From contig NZ_JARGNU010000025.1 of the NCBI RefSeq assembly GCF_029212375.1, positions 1 through 35,498 on the forward strand: a stretch of DNA of 35,498 nucleotides, in the 5' to 3' direction. Made by a program: the position numbers and the translations under genes. The notes below the pieces were generated by a model. That model did not search any database. It was not told the origin of the DNA and saw nothing but the letters and a program-made list of their open reading frames with translations. Source of the DNA: Zhongshania sp. Its GTDB lineage: Bacteria > Pseudomonadota > Gammaproteobacteria > Pseudomonadales > Spongiibacteraceae. Below are positions 1 to 8,224 of the stretch, piece by piece; position 1 is the first letter of the stretch; every line of letters starts with the position of its first letter.

Positions 1-55
1 CAACAGGTGATCACGTTGCGTCGCAGGCGGTGATCAGGTTGGGTCGGAATACGCA
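1..55 (+). mobile_element. Probable terminus of an IS21-family insertion sequence
   Basis: Two direct 18-bp repeats, at 6-23 and 29-46, match at 16 of 18 positions; each contains TGATCA followed by GTT and GTCG. The block ends in GGAATACGCA. Multiple ~20-bp terminal repeats built on TGATCAC and a TG...CA outer end are typical of IS21-family elements, as I recall them. If so, the transposase genes (istA/istB) lie to the left of the window and the element ends near base 55. No transposase gene is visible here, so the family assignment rests on the repeat pattern alone. Confidence 0.5.
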
Positions 56-865
56 GTATGTCGTACTCCGCAGATTACGTTATTAGATCACCCTCAGATC
101 AGTGTCAAAAACTATGGTCTTCCGGCTCAAATCTACGAAGGTTTTGATCGCTTATTAAAGCATTCAGCAGCTACTTACGAATCTCTAGCCGTCAATGAGG
201 ATATCAATATCAAACTGCTGGAGTTGGCAAGGAATCAGCTTGATATAGCTCGTCTGAATGTCGCTGATGCCGCTGGGCTTGTCGTAGCGACAAATATAGA
301 ACACGCCCACAAACTGGCGGCGTTGCTGCAGCAGATGGGAGAAAATGCGCTAGTTGTCTCAACCCATCGACCTGACGCGGGAGCAGCGATTGATCAATTC
401 CGTATTGAATCGAGTAAGTGGATTGTCGCTGTCGGGATGATCTCTGAAGGCACTGACATCCCCAGGTTGGCCGTATGCTGTTATCTAAGTCGGATACGTA
501 CCGAAATGTCCTTCAGGCAGGTGCTGGGAAGGGTGTTGCGACGAAGGGGGCGTGACGATGATCAGGCATGGATGTTTATGATTGCAGAGCCTGAACTGAT
601 AGCCTGTGCTGAGCGCCTGATGGAAGATCTTCCTGAGCATCTAGCTTACGGCAACCATCTTCAATTTGTCCCTCTGGAGGATAGAGAAGCTGGATCCTGT
701 AGTGCTAATGGCGCACAGGATTATCAACTCAATATAACTGAAGATGCTATTGCTTATGCAGACGGAAATAGCCAAAAAAATGTGGGAGGAAGCCAAGCAG
801 CCGGATTCATGGGTCAGCTGATACTGTCTGGTAGTTTCAGGGAAAGGCTATTGAATTTTTTCTGA
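56..865 (+). pseudogene. 5'-truncated SF2 (DEAD/DEAH-type) helicase, C-terminal RecA-like domain
   Basis: The frame is open from an in-frame stop at 8-10 to the TGA at 863-865. Homologous-looking protein starts only after the IS-like end, so the N-terminal ATPase lobe (Walker A and DEAH motifs) is missing. The remaining lobe shows the C-terminal helicase hallmarks: motif V (GMISEGTDIPRL, bases about 434-469) and the motif VI arginine finger region (QVLGRVLRR, about 518-544). A TTG at 224 could serve as a start, but the same frame reads protein-like sequence upstream of it, so the gene is better called a fragment. It converges on the recombinase operon with 36 bp between them and was probably island cargo. 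It is unlikely to work as a helicase alone. Confidence 0.72.
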
Positions 866-901
866 TTTTAGGTGGGTATGCGTAATTCCAGTATCGTGTT
901 T

Positions 902-1324
902 TCAATAGGGGATGTCGGTGCTATCCGAGGTAACCACAATGTTCGTTACCTCTCCGAATTTTGGAACGTCACCGCCGAGGCGACGAATTGTCTTGGCCAT
1001 CTCGGCATTGAGGTAGAGTAGCGACATATAGCGGCTACGTGCAATATCGAGATCACGCTTGAGTTGTTCGATTTCAGCTTTCTGTTTGGGGTTGGTTGGG
1101 TTGCGTTTTCGAGCCTTCGTGCGTGGCAGGATCTCTGCAGCGTCAATCTCAGCAATCAATGTTTCAAAGCCTGGGCGGTTGCGGATTGATCCCCTCTTGC
1201 GGCCCGCCTCTAAAGCAACTGAGTCTTTGTTGATTAAGCTACCTTTGGCGATGTTGACTGGATTATTTTGTTTCAGCCTATTCAGAGCGGCAAAATATTC
1301 TTTGACGGTGTTGCTAACCTTCAT
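902..1324 (-). CDS. Small basic coiled-coil protein of the recombinase operon (TnpC/GmtX-like position)
   Basis: 140 aa; last gene of the recombinase operon, starting 5 nt after the stop of the 707-aa recombinase, with an AGGAG Shine-Dalgarno (inside the upstream stop region) about 8 nt before ATG. Residues 30-60 are basic and look like a small DNA-binding unit (SVALEAGRKRGSIRNRP). Residues about 80-115 are predicted heptad-like helix (KAEIEQLKRDLDIARSRY), so a coiled coil is plausible. No catalytic motif is visible. Tn554 encodes a 125-aa TnpC after two recombinases, and gamma-mobile-trio islands carry a small third protein, GmtX; the same position suggests an accessory, target-binding or directionality role. 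That role is inference; sequence kinship to TnpC or GmtX was not tested. Confidence 0.75.
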   Translation of the reverse strand: MKVSNTVKEYFAALNRLKQNNPVNIAKGSLINKDSVALEAGRKRGSIRNRPGFETLIAEIDAAEILPRTKARKRNPTNPKQKAEIEQLKRDLDIARSRYMSLLYLNAEMAKTIRRLGGDVPKFGEVTNIVVTSDSTDIPY

Positions 1325-1329
1325 GAATT

Positions 1330-3453
1330 TTACTCCTGAGGCTCCAGATACATTTTTGTAATATGGTCGATTTCTGACGCAATAAGTTTAAAAGGGCGAC
1401 TGGTGGGCGAAAACTCAGCCTGATCAAATCGCAGGCTATCGAGATAGATCTCCAGTTTGTCTTCTGAAAGTATTGCGTCTGGGCAGTTTCTGGTGCAGGG
1501 CAACACAATATCAACACCAAAGTGAGGGCAGTCACCTTTGCGTGTACACCCGCCAACCGGGGTATCTATATAGGCTAAACGGCCCTGCTTGAGAGCCTTT
1601 TCGACGGAAACGCGACTCTCGTATATGTTTGGTAGGTTGCCCTTGTCCTTTGCACGTTGAATCTCACTACCGACAGGACCCTTAAGCCTAGTCTCAGACT
1701 TAATCACTTGATCATAAAAGCGTACACTCGTATTAAATCTAACTGACTCGCGGAAGGAGGTTAAAACACTTCCATGGTCAATTGGTTTACCATTTTTATC
1801 GATCAGGAAGTTCTGGGCATAGGTTGAGTTTTCTCCGTATAGGGCTGTCATGACGGCAGAGAGATGTTTGTATTGAGTTTTCAGTGTAGGCAGTGACACC
1901 ATCCCTGATCGGCTCGCGTAGACAGCCACAGTACGCCTAAATTGGTGGGATGAAAGGGGCCAATATTTCCCCTTTGCGAAATCTGGGTTTTCGTCCCAAT
2001 TCCGAAAGGCATCGAATATAGTAAGCTCATCTAAGTCACTCTGCTCAATCACGAGTCTGAGAGATTCGGAGTTATTACGGGCGTGTGGTGTGCCAAAAAG
2101 GGCGGTGTAAGTTGGTTGGGCATAGTGCTTACCAGGGTTAGTGCAGTTAGCGTCAGGGCTGAGCCACAATGGCATATTTCTCGGTATTTCTTCGTCTACA
2201 GGGTGGTGTCGATACCAGTTTAGTCGAGCGAGTTGTTGCGCGATGCGTACCGCATACACGCCTTCTTCTGAAGTTGCCCAGACTAGAGGCTTACTATAAT
2301 TCCCCTGTGATGAAAATTTAGAAAGGTGGGATATCAAAACTGGAACATCCCCAAAACCTTTTGCGGCTTGGTGAATCACTGGTTCATAAGGCATTACCTT
2401 GACTTCGGAGGCTCGCATGCCAGTAAAAGCGTGAATTAATAATACGCATAGTGACTGGAGATGTCCGATATGACTATTAAGTTCAGATAGACTGTTTCCT
2501 AGTCCGGCGTCTGTCCAATACTCACTTAGATCATAGCTATTCACTGTTTCTGATAGAGATTTATATTTTCCTGCTAAATCAATCCAAGTGGGGAAATCTC
2601 GAGTTGGATAAAGCCTTTTAACACGAGAAAGGTTGTTTTTGTAACCGCTGGAATATAGACCATTTTTGAAACAAGGTACGGATAGACTTGGATCAGCATA
2701 AGTATCTCTAATAAAACATTCTATACGTGGAAGATACGGCTCTATTCGTCTTAATTTTTCGAGTGATCCTTCAATCAATTTCGCATATAGGCGCGTTGGA
2801 ATCAGTGGGGTTTGTTGGGATTTGGAATCTGCCTCTATCTGCTTTCTTTGCGTAAGTGCAAGAATATTTTGCATTTCGGTTTCTGGGATAATCAGGGGGG
2901 CGCGCACCTCAATTGTTTCGATACCGCTCCAAAAGGCTGCATCCTTTAACAGCCCTTGGAGGGGAAGTGTTGCTGCAAATCCCGGGCTAGCATTCGCGAT
3001 TGAGTTTCGAAGCGCGACTTGAAATTGTGAAGATGTGTGAGCTTCGGTCAAGGTGATGCCTAAGTTATAGGCTATTTTAGCTAGCGATCTTAATGTCGGC
3101 ATAAGGCTGTTTAGGTAGCTGGTTCCGCGTGAGCGGCCTGCATTACACGTGGTTTCAAACCCGCTCAACCAGTGAAGTAGCTTTATCTCATCGGTTATTG
3201 TACGCGCTAAACTGTCCATAGCCCCGCGAGTTTTAAAGTCCCACCAGCTATCAAAAACAAATCTACTTCCGGCACCGTAGAGACGACAGTCCCACGTGTC
3301 GTGCATAAACTGGCTTAACACCGTACCGTCTACGTTGCGTGAAATAATATACCCAGGGCTAATGCCTTCTTGAGTGACTCCTTCCAACTGTTCAGGGGCC
3401 TGATGTGGTTTGGGGTTTGCCCAATTTATCTCAAACGACATGTTATGATTCAC
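1330..3453 (-). CDS. Large tyrosine recombinase/integrase (third in operon)
   Basis: 707 aa. The catalytic set of tyrosine recombinases can be traced: box I Arg347 in FTGMRASEV, box II His503 and Arg506 in SSHQFRRTVA, His530 in YKHLS and the nucleophile Tyr539 in TALYGENS. A long N-terminal region of about 330 residues precedes it. A cysteine cluster near residues 638-665 (GGCTRKGDC, PCTRNC) follows and may bind zinc. The GTG start overlaps the end of the preceding gene by 11 nt; an ATG four codons later (3441) falls just after the upstream stop and is an alternative. Its size and domain order exceed those of ordinary phage integrases and resemble the large partner recombinases of Tn554-like elements. 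Likely role: DNA cleavage and strand exchange in a multi-recombinase complex. Confidence 0.82.
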   Translation of the reverse strand: MNHNMSFEINWANPKPHQAPEQLEGVTQEGISPGYIISRNVDGTVLSQFMHDTWDCRLYGAGSRFVFDSWWDFKTRGAMDSLARTITDEIKLLHWLSGFETTCNAGRSRGTSYLNSLMPTLRSLAKIAYNLGITLTEAHTSSQFQVALRNSIANASPGFAATLPLQGLLKDAAFWSGIETIEVRAPLIIPETEMQNILALTQRKQIEADSKSQQTPLIPTRLYAKLIEGSLEKLRRIEPYLPRIECFIRDTYADPSLSVPCFKNGLYSSGYKNNLSRVKRLYPTRDFPTWIDLAGKYKSLSETVNSYDLSEYWTDAGLGNSLSELNSHIGHLQSLCVLLIHAFTGMRASEVKVMPYEPVIHQAAKGFGDVPVLISHLSKFSSQGNYSKPLVWATSEEGVYAVRIAQQLARLNWYRHHPVDEEIPRNMPLWLSPDANCTNPGKHYAQPTYTALFGTPHARNNSESLRLVIEQSDLDELTIFDAFRNWDENPDFAKGKYWPLSSHQFRRTVAVYASRSGMVSLPTLKTQYKHLSAVMTALYGENSTYAQNFLIDKNGKPIDHGSVLTSFRESVRFNTSVRFYDQVIKSETRLKGPVGSEIQRAKDKGNLPNIYESRVSVEKALKQGRLAYIDTPVGGCTRKGDCPHFGVDIVLPCTRNCPDAILSEDKLEIYLDSLRFDQAEFSPTSRPFKLIASEIDHITKMYLEPQE

Positions 3454-5437
3454 TCATTTCGATAATCCCGTTTATCTTTGCATTCCAGTATTGGTCTCTT
3501 TCACCGCGCATAAAGCGTTTTTGGGCCGCTAATAGTATCGCTGCATAACGATCATTTTCTAGTGGGAGTGCTTCAATAATTTGCTCTATTCTATTTAAGT
3601 AAGGCGCGTATTTTTTGTAGTGTTGGTCAATATTCGTGGACACAACACAACTTTGAACTTTGATCCATTGCTTGATAGTCAAAAGTCGTAGGAAGTCTTC
3701 CTCGTCAGCATGGAGTCCGAAGTGAACACAAAAGAAACACGTGATCGGCGCACTGCAGCGTGGTTCGAAATCGAGTTCGCTGAACCCTTCGATCAAGCGT
3801 GGGCCATCCTCCTCGTTGACATCGCAATGGCCCGTATTCATAGAGTCACCGTGTTCTATAATACGTAAGGGCGTAACTCCGCTGAAGCGCAGCGCCGCCG
3901 CAGCTCCTTGTGCGACAAAATATTTGCTCATCACTTCTGCCGCCTCAATACGGTTTTTAAAAGCATAATGCCGTTCAATCGTCCCCACTGTGGCTGATTG
4001 AAGTGCAGCGACGAGAGATATATTTCCACCGGATCCATCTACAAGATTCACAGTCTTATGTTTTCTTGCTGGGCGGGTTGCCAGAGATGGCGCGCCTATC
4101 GGCCAATAACTAACTTCCCTCATAGAGGTGTCACCCAACAGTGTGTAGGACGTGTCGGACTTCCGGCGTCCGATTGTAAACAAGCCCTTTTGAGGAGGGT
4201 TTTCAATCAGGAGGGACATCGTTGAGCGTAATTTTAAGTACTGCTTCCAAGTTGTTTTGGAAAATCTTAGATCAATGTACTGGTTTTGGGTCTCGTGGTC
4301 TGCCCGACTCTTAATAGTCCTTATTCCTGCGAGGCCTGCTGTTTTATCTAGACGAGCTTCACTAAAGTTTATAGAGGCGAGTTCGGCTGCGCCATTGCCT
4401 GCCTCGGCCAAAAGTAAATAACCGAAATGTCGTACCGCATTATTTGCTAATATCCTGAGTGAAGAGGTCCCGATACGCTTGTTGTTTAGCTTTGCGCTTT
4501 TAAAAGTACGAGCTGTACTATTAGAAAGAGGTTCTAAGTCGAGTTCAGTTAGAAGGGTGTTGAACTCATCGGGAGTGCCGTCAAATAAACCGTCCCGTCG
4601 ATAAAAATGAGGCATCCAATCTGCCTTTTCATTCTTGCTATATTTTCTCCATCCCCTGTGGTTATTTACATTTTTGTTATAGAAAATCAGGTCCTCAAAT
4701 CCTAAGTCGGCAAATTCAACTATCACAGGAGGTGGCGCGTTTTTTATTACGGCCTCACTAAAAGCATAAAAAAGGCGTGAATGCAGTTCGTAGGCGAGCG
4801 CATGCTCATTAGCTGTGGTGATCGGAGCCGGAAGTTCATTTTCCCGAAGTTTCCTTTGAGCGATGAGAATTGCCCACGACTGAACTACCTTTATATCGCG
4901 GTGGCATGCAATGCATGCAATATAGGCCATTGCTCTCTGCCTTCCTTGGGCCGTTTTATTGCCAATACTTTTTAGTTCTTCGTTTGTATTCGGGAGTCTT
5001 ATTTGGTGGCGGAGTGCGTTTGTAAAGTCACGGTAAATCATTCTTGCCCCCTCTACCGTGTTCAACTCGCTTGAACGTTCTCTTGCGTCAACCCAATCAA
5101 AGGCGGTTTCTATATCTACAAATGGTGGTGTCCCTGGTTTACCTATGAGGTAATCCTTTGCAATTGCTTTGATTAGTATCGAACGACTCTCACACAAGCT
5201 TAGTAGATTAACCTTCGCAAGCTCAGTAGTTGAGGTTACATTTGGGTTAAGGCGGCGACGGTCTAAGTAGCAAGGGCGATATATACGTATGTAGCGGGTG
5301 TGACTACCGTTTCTTGAGTTGGCTGATCCTGTGTCTATCAGGGTGTTTTCGGCGGTGAATTCTGGTGCTTCATCAAAATTATCAATGTTGAACGTATTTA
5401 GTTTTGGTAAAGCATAGGCTGCGTAATCAGAATTCAT
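3443..5437 (-). CDS. Large tyrosine-recombinase-like protein with degenerate active site (second in operon)
   Basis: 664 aa. Its start overlaps the stop of the 492-aa recombinase in an ATGA, indicating translational coupling. The C-terminal half has the end of a tyrosine recombinase domain: LQSATVGTIERHYAF carries a candidate nucleophile Tyr491. The box I segment (LLAEAGNGAAELASI, ~342-356) has no Arg at the expected place, and box II reads RPARKHK (455-461) rather than HxLR. It may be a structural or targeting subunit, or have a shifted active site. A Cys-rich stretch (CSAPITCFFCVHF, ~550) could be a zinc site. In Tn554, TnpB occupies this place and size class. Membership of a recombinase family is fairly clear; activity is uncertain. 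Confidence 0.75.
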   Translation of the reverse strand: MNSDYAAYALPKLNTFNIDNFDEAPEFTAENTLIDTGSANSRNGSHTRYIRIYRPCYLDRRRLNPNVTSTTELAKVNLLSLCESRSILIKAIAKDYLIGKPGTPPFVDIETAFDWVDARERSSELNTVEGARMIYRDFTNALRHQIRLPNTNEELKSIGNKTAQGRQRAMAYIACIACHRDIKVVQSWAILIAQRKLRENELPAPITTANEHALAYELHSRLFYAFSEAVIKNAPPPVIVEFADLGFEDLIFYNKNVNNHRGWRKYSKNEKADWMPHFYRRDGLFDGTPDEFNTLLTELDLEPLSNSTARTFKSAKLNNKRIGTSSLRILANNAVRHFGYLLLAEAGNGAAELASINFSEARLDKTAGLAGIRTIKSRADHETQNQYIDLRFSKTTWKQYLKLRSTMSLLIENPPQKGLFTIGRRKSDTSYTLLGDTSMREVSYWPIGAPSLATRPARKHKTVNLVDGSGGNISLVAALQSATVGTIERHYAFKNRIEAAEVMSKYFVAQGAAAALRFSGVTPLRIIEHGDSMNTGHCDVNEEDGPRLIEGFSELDFEPRCSAPITCFFCVHFGLHADEEDFLRLLTIKQWIKVQSCVVSTNIDQHYKKYAPYLNRIEQIIEALPLENDRYAAILLAAQKRFMRGERDQYWNAKINGIIEMSES

Positions 5438-6912
5438 GACTGAAGCCGCGGGAAGGTACGATTGATTCTTTCATGGTGAAAGGCTATTGCTGCTTTGGCA
5501 GCTGCGTTGCTTTTATCGAAGTCTAAGTAGCCCTGGGTTGTATCAAAATTTGAGTGCCCCATGCGTGCTTTGAGTTCCGCACGTACATCTTTGATCCCTA
5601 GTGCATCAGCATCCCTGATAAAGTTCATACCAAACGTTGCGCGTAAGTCGTGGAACCTGAATAAAATAAAGTCAGGATGAATAACTTGAATGTCCCGTAC
5701 GAGTCTTATGATGTAGTTCCGTACGGCATTCCCCTTTTGAATGGGGAATGAAACGCGATCTTTAGCTGAAATTCGTTGGCTAAACATGCCTCTCTGGCGG
5801 TCAGATATTTCAGAGGTGCTGGTGTAGTACGGAGATCCATTCGAGGTGAGAAAAACATAGTTTTCATTACTTTCCCTGTAGAAGCTAAGTGCTCGCCGCT
5901 CTAGATGTTCTTCAGATTCGATGTAGTCGCGCAACATGCGGACCAGTGCTACAGGGAAGTGTATTCGATATCTCTTTTGGTTTTTGCTATCGACTCCTGT
6001 ACCTTTGCCCACCAGAAGCAACACCTCACCTTCAGCAGATGTATTGCTGTGAAGGTAGTAGATATCCTTGACTCGGATAGTGCACACGGTTTGGATTCGT
6101 GCCCCTGTAAACAGGGCGACGAGGCACATCAGTATGAAGGCTTGATTACCACTCTGTTTAAGCTGATTAAGGATTAGTGTTTGCTCTTCTTCTGTGAGTG
6201 GCCTGAGGCGGCCTCCATCTTTGATTTCGCCGATATGACTGCGTTTAGGTACCCTGAATGTAAAATTGGTAATCTCTATTGTTTTTATACACTGAATCCC
6301 TGCGGAGTTGATTACTGGTATGCCTGCTAAAGTAGAGTTGTATGGCTCGTTTTCGAGAGTAGACTTTAGGATCAAATTCCAAGCGAGCAAGCCTTTATAA
6401 AAATTGACGACTGCTTGCATTCGGGCTTTTGCTACTCCTAAGGAAATGGGTTGGTTAGTTTGACGCAGTAATCGCTTTAAGTAGCGATAGTAAGTCCATG
6501 TGACGCGACTTTCTTCCAATTCGGGGAAGTGAATTTCGTGAATGGCCTTACCCTCAGATTGCAGGTGTTCAATCCAGCGTAGGTACATCATGAGATGTTT
6601 TGCAATTGATTTGACTGTCTCCACGCTTGGAGGCTCAAGCTTGGCCATTTCAGTAAACTTATTCATGAGATATAAATTGCCTAGGTCCCAAGGCGTTCCA
6701 TTCCCTTTGATTATGATAGGAAATTTTCTAATGACTCCATCTTCTATTGGAGATAGCTGAATAGATAGGTCTGTATACTTAAATGGAGAGAATCGGGCGG
6801 CAGTTTGGTCGAAATTAGTTTCTAGGGTGACGTGGGATGGGGTAAAGACATCTATGAAGGAAAGATGTGCATTTGAATTTAAGGCCTCCTTCGATCGCTT
6901 GTCTGGACGCAA
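5434..6912 (-). CDS. Site-specific tyrosine recombinase (integrase), first gene of the operon
   Basis: 492 aa. All catalytic residues are in order: Arg272 (FTGARIQTV), Lys303 (VGKGTG), His421 and Arg424 (FHDLRATFG), His453 (RMGHSNFDTTQ) and Tyr462 (GYLDF). Residues about 85-190 form a probable SAM-like core-binding domain. The start is TTG at 6912: a near-perfect AGGAGGT lies 8 nt upstream and no ATG is better placed. It heads the operon that runs to 902 and reads inward from the island end, 45 bp from the disrupted srkA reading frame. It corresponds in place to TnpA of Tn554 or GmtY of gamma-mobile-trio islands; the names are not assigned because no alignment was run. Confidence 0.9.
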   Translation of the reverse strand: MRPDKRSKEALNSNAHLSFIDVFTPSHVTLETNFDQTAARFSPFKYTDLSIQLSPIEDGVIRKFPIIIKGNGTPWDLGNLYLMNKFTEMAKLEPPSVETVKSIAKHLMMYLRWIEHLQSEGKAIHEIHFPELEESRVTWTYYRYLKRLLRQTNQPISLGVAKARMQAVVNFYKGLLAWNLILKSTLENEPYNSTLAGIPVINSAGIQCIKTIEITNFTFRVPKRSHIGEIKDGGRLRPLTEEEQTLILNQLKQSGNQAFILMCLVALFTGARIQTVCTIRVKDIYYLHSNTSAEGEVLLLVGKGTGVDSKNQKRYRIHFPVALVRMLRDYIESEEHLERRALSFYRESNENYVFLTSNGSPYYTSTSEISDRQRGMFSQRISAKDRVSFPIQKGNAVRNYIIRLVRDIQVIHPDFILFRFHDLRATFGMNFIRDADALGIKDVRAELKARMGHSNFDTTQGYLDFDKSNAAAKAAIAFHHERINRTFPRLQS

Positions 6913-6929
6913 TGCCGTGACCTCCTGCG

Positions 6930-6956
6930 CGTGATATAAACATAGAGTATATCACG
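6930..6956. promoter_or_regulatory. 9-bp perfect inverted repeat in front of the recombinase operon
   Basis: CGTGATATA at 6930-6938 and its exact complement TATATCACG at 6948-6956 are separated by 9 bp. The repeat covers the predicted -10 of the recombinase promoter and lies just upstream of the Shine-Dalgarno of the first recombinase. It could be a repressor operator, or an arm-type binding site for the recombinases or the small accessory protein, allowing autoregulation. Function is inferred from position. Confidence 0.6.
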
Positions 6957-6974
6957 TTAGGGGTGCTGTGTCGG
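6946..6974 (-). promoter_or_regulatory. Putative sigma70 promoter of the recombinase operon
   Basis: On the minus strand, CCGACA (6969-6974) and TATACT (6946-6951) are separated by exactly 17 bp, matching the TTGACA/TATAAT consensus at 4 and 5 of 6 positions. Transcription would start near 6938 and give a short leader before the TTG start at 6912. The -35 lies in the last codons of the srkA-derived frame and the -10 lies beyond its stop codon, all on the island side of the junction. Confidence 0.5.
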
Positions 6975-7109
6975 TATGTGCGCGTTAAGGGTGTCATAGC
7001 TGTTTAGGGCAAATACCCGCATATCACTAATAAAGCCAAGGCTTTCAACAGCGTCGATGACTCTGTCTGGATTGAGTTCAGCAAAATCTTTTTGTTCAGT
7101 CTCGCTCAT
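6957..7109 (-). pseudogene. srkA: srkA (yihE/rdoA) N-terminal fragment, truncated by island insertion
   Basis: 50 codons starting at ATG 7109-7107, overlapping the modC stop in an ATGA. Residues 8-38 (including FAELNPDRVIDAVESLGF and FALNSY) match the start of the stress-response kinase A family, where LNSYENRVYQ is strongly conserved (E. coli SrkA: TPLNSYENRVYQF, from memory). After Tyr38 the frame continues for 12 unrelated codons to a TAA at 6957-6959, so the kinase body of about 280 residues is absent. SrkA is a Ser/Thr kinase of the APH fold linked to envelope and oxidative stress survival. The break marks the island attachment site at roughly 6990-7000. The remainder of srkA should lie at the other island end unless it was lost. 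Confidence 0.82.
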
Positions 7110-8224
7110 GAGGCGACTCCATATTCATTTACGAGGGCGACAGTTTTGATTTGTGCAAACACTTGCTGGCCAGCGTGTAGGTTTAAGCGGTCGTAGGATT
7201 TGCGGGTGATGCGGGCCAGTAAGTATTGCTCGCCAAGGGCCAAGCGCACAGTGACTTGCGAGCGGTTAACAGGGTTGTCGGTCTCAGCGTTGCTGTCGGT
7301 GTTTGTATCGCTGCTATTAATAGTGCAGTTCAATATATTTAAAATGCTGCTTTGCGTTGGGGCGTCAAGGCTAATACTAATGTCTCTGGCGGCTACAAAT
7401 AGCCGGACGGATTGGCCTGGGCGCGCCGAAATTTGTTTAACACTGAGCTGGTGGCCTGACGCCAACTGCAAGGTGCTCAGCTGGTAGTCTGCTTCATGTT
7501 CAACGAGGGTGGCATTGAGCACCGCGCCGGCATCCTGCTGGCGGCTAAGGGGCAAGTCTAAGCGGGTACTTAATTCCACTAGGTCGCCCTCGGCAATTAA
7601 CTGTCCGTTTTCGAGTAGTAGCACATGGTCTGCGAGGCGGCTGATTTCGTGAAAGCTGTGGCTAACATAAATGATAGGCAGGCTGAGATGCTGGGGCAGA
7701 ATTTGCAGCACATCCATCATCTCGTCTCTGGCCGTGTCGTGCAGTCCAGATAAGGGCTCGTCCATTAATAATAACTGGGGGTGACGCAGCAGAGCGCGGG
7801 CGATGGCGACTCGTTTGCGCTCGCCACCGGAGAGTTTGTTTACGTCGCGGTCTAGCAAGGCGGTAATTTGCAGCCATTCGCAAACCTCGTCGAAGCTGGG
7901 TCCTGTTGCGCGAAACTGGCGGTTTTGGGCGTAGCGTAAATTACCGGCCACGTTCAGGTGAGGAAAAAGCTGGGCGTCTTGAAATACCACACCGACGCCA
8001 CGTTGCTCGCAGGCCAGAAATTGGCGCTGGGTTTGCCAGTCGTCGCCGCAAAACTGCACCATGCCCTGGGGTGCGCGCTCAAGTCCGGCGATGCAGCGCA
8101 GCAAACTGGTTTTACCGCTGCCGCTGGGGCCACAGATGGCGGTGATGCCGATGCTCGGTAAAGCTGTGTCGACGTTAAGCTCAAAATCGCCGCGCCGCAT
8201 ATGCAGAGATAATAATAAACTCAT
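7106..8224 (-). CDS. modC: Molybdate ABC transporter ATP-binding protein ModC
   Basis: 372 aa, the usual ModC length. Walker A GPSGSGKT (residues 32-39), Q-loop VVFQDAQLFPHL (~79-90), ABC signature LSGGERKRVAIARALL (131-146) and Walker B LLLMDEP (151-157) are all present. A C-terminal MOP/TOBE-type domain (~290-372) is where ModC binds molybdate or receives regulation. It energises molybdate import through ModB at the inner membrane. Its ATG lies inside the end of modB (4-nt overlap), and its own stop overlaps the ATG of the srkA fragment, so modB-modC-srkA formed one translationally coupled unit before the island inserted. Confidence 0.95.
   Translation of the reverse strand: MSLLLSLHMRRGDFELNVDTALPSIGITAICGPSGSGKTSLLRCIAGLERAPQGMVQFCGDDWQTQRQFLACEQRGVGVVFQDAQLFPHLNVAGNLRYAQNRQFRATGPSFDEVCEWLQITALLDRDVNKLSGGERKRVAIARALLRHPQLLLMDEPLSGLHDTARDEMMDVLQILPQHLSLPIIYVSHSFHEISRLADHVLLLENGQLIAEGDLVELSTRLDLPLSRQQDAGAVLNATLVEHEADYQLSTLQLASGHQLSVKQISARPGQSVRLFVAARDISISLDAPTQSSILNILNCTINSSDTNTDSNAETDNPVNRSQVTVRLALGEQYLLARITRKSYDRLNLHAGQQVFAQIKTVALVNEYGVAS

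Larger units (their letters stand above)
1..6995. mobile_element. Right-hand end of an integrated genomic island inserted in srkA
   Basis: From the left edge to about 6995 the sequence holds a helicase remnant and a four-gene recombinase operon, and it looks more AT-rich than the biosynthetic genes to the right. The right boundary is set by srkA: its N-terminal codons are intact from 7109 down to about 6995, where the translation stops resembling SrkA at the conserved LNSY and ends 12 codons later. Recombinase genes at the extreme end of an element, transcribed inward, are usual for integrative elements. The left boundary and the rest of srkA are outside the window. The exact crossover is uncertain by about 10 bp. 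Confidence 0.7.

Noticed and set aside
224-865. Helicase gene starting at TTG 224 as a complete small protein
   Set aside because: The same frame encodes protein-like sequence upstream to near base 60 and the ATPase lobe is absent, so it is better read as a truncated gene.
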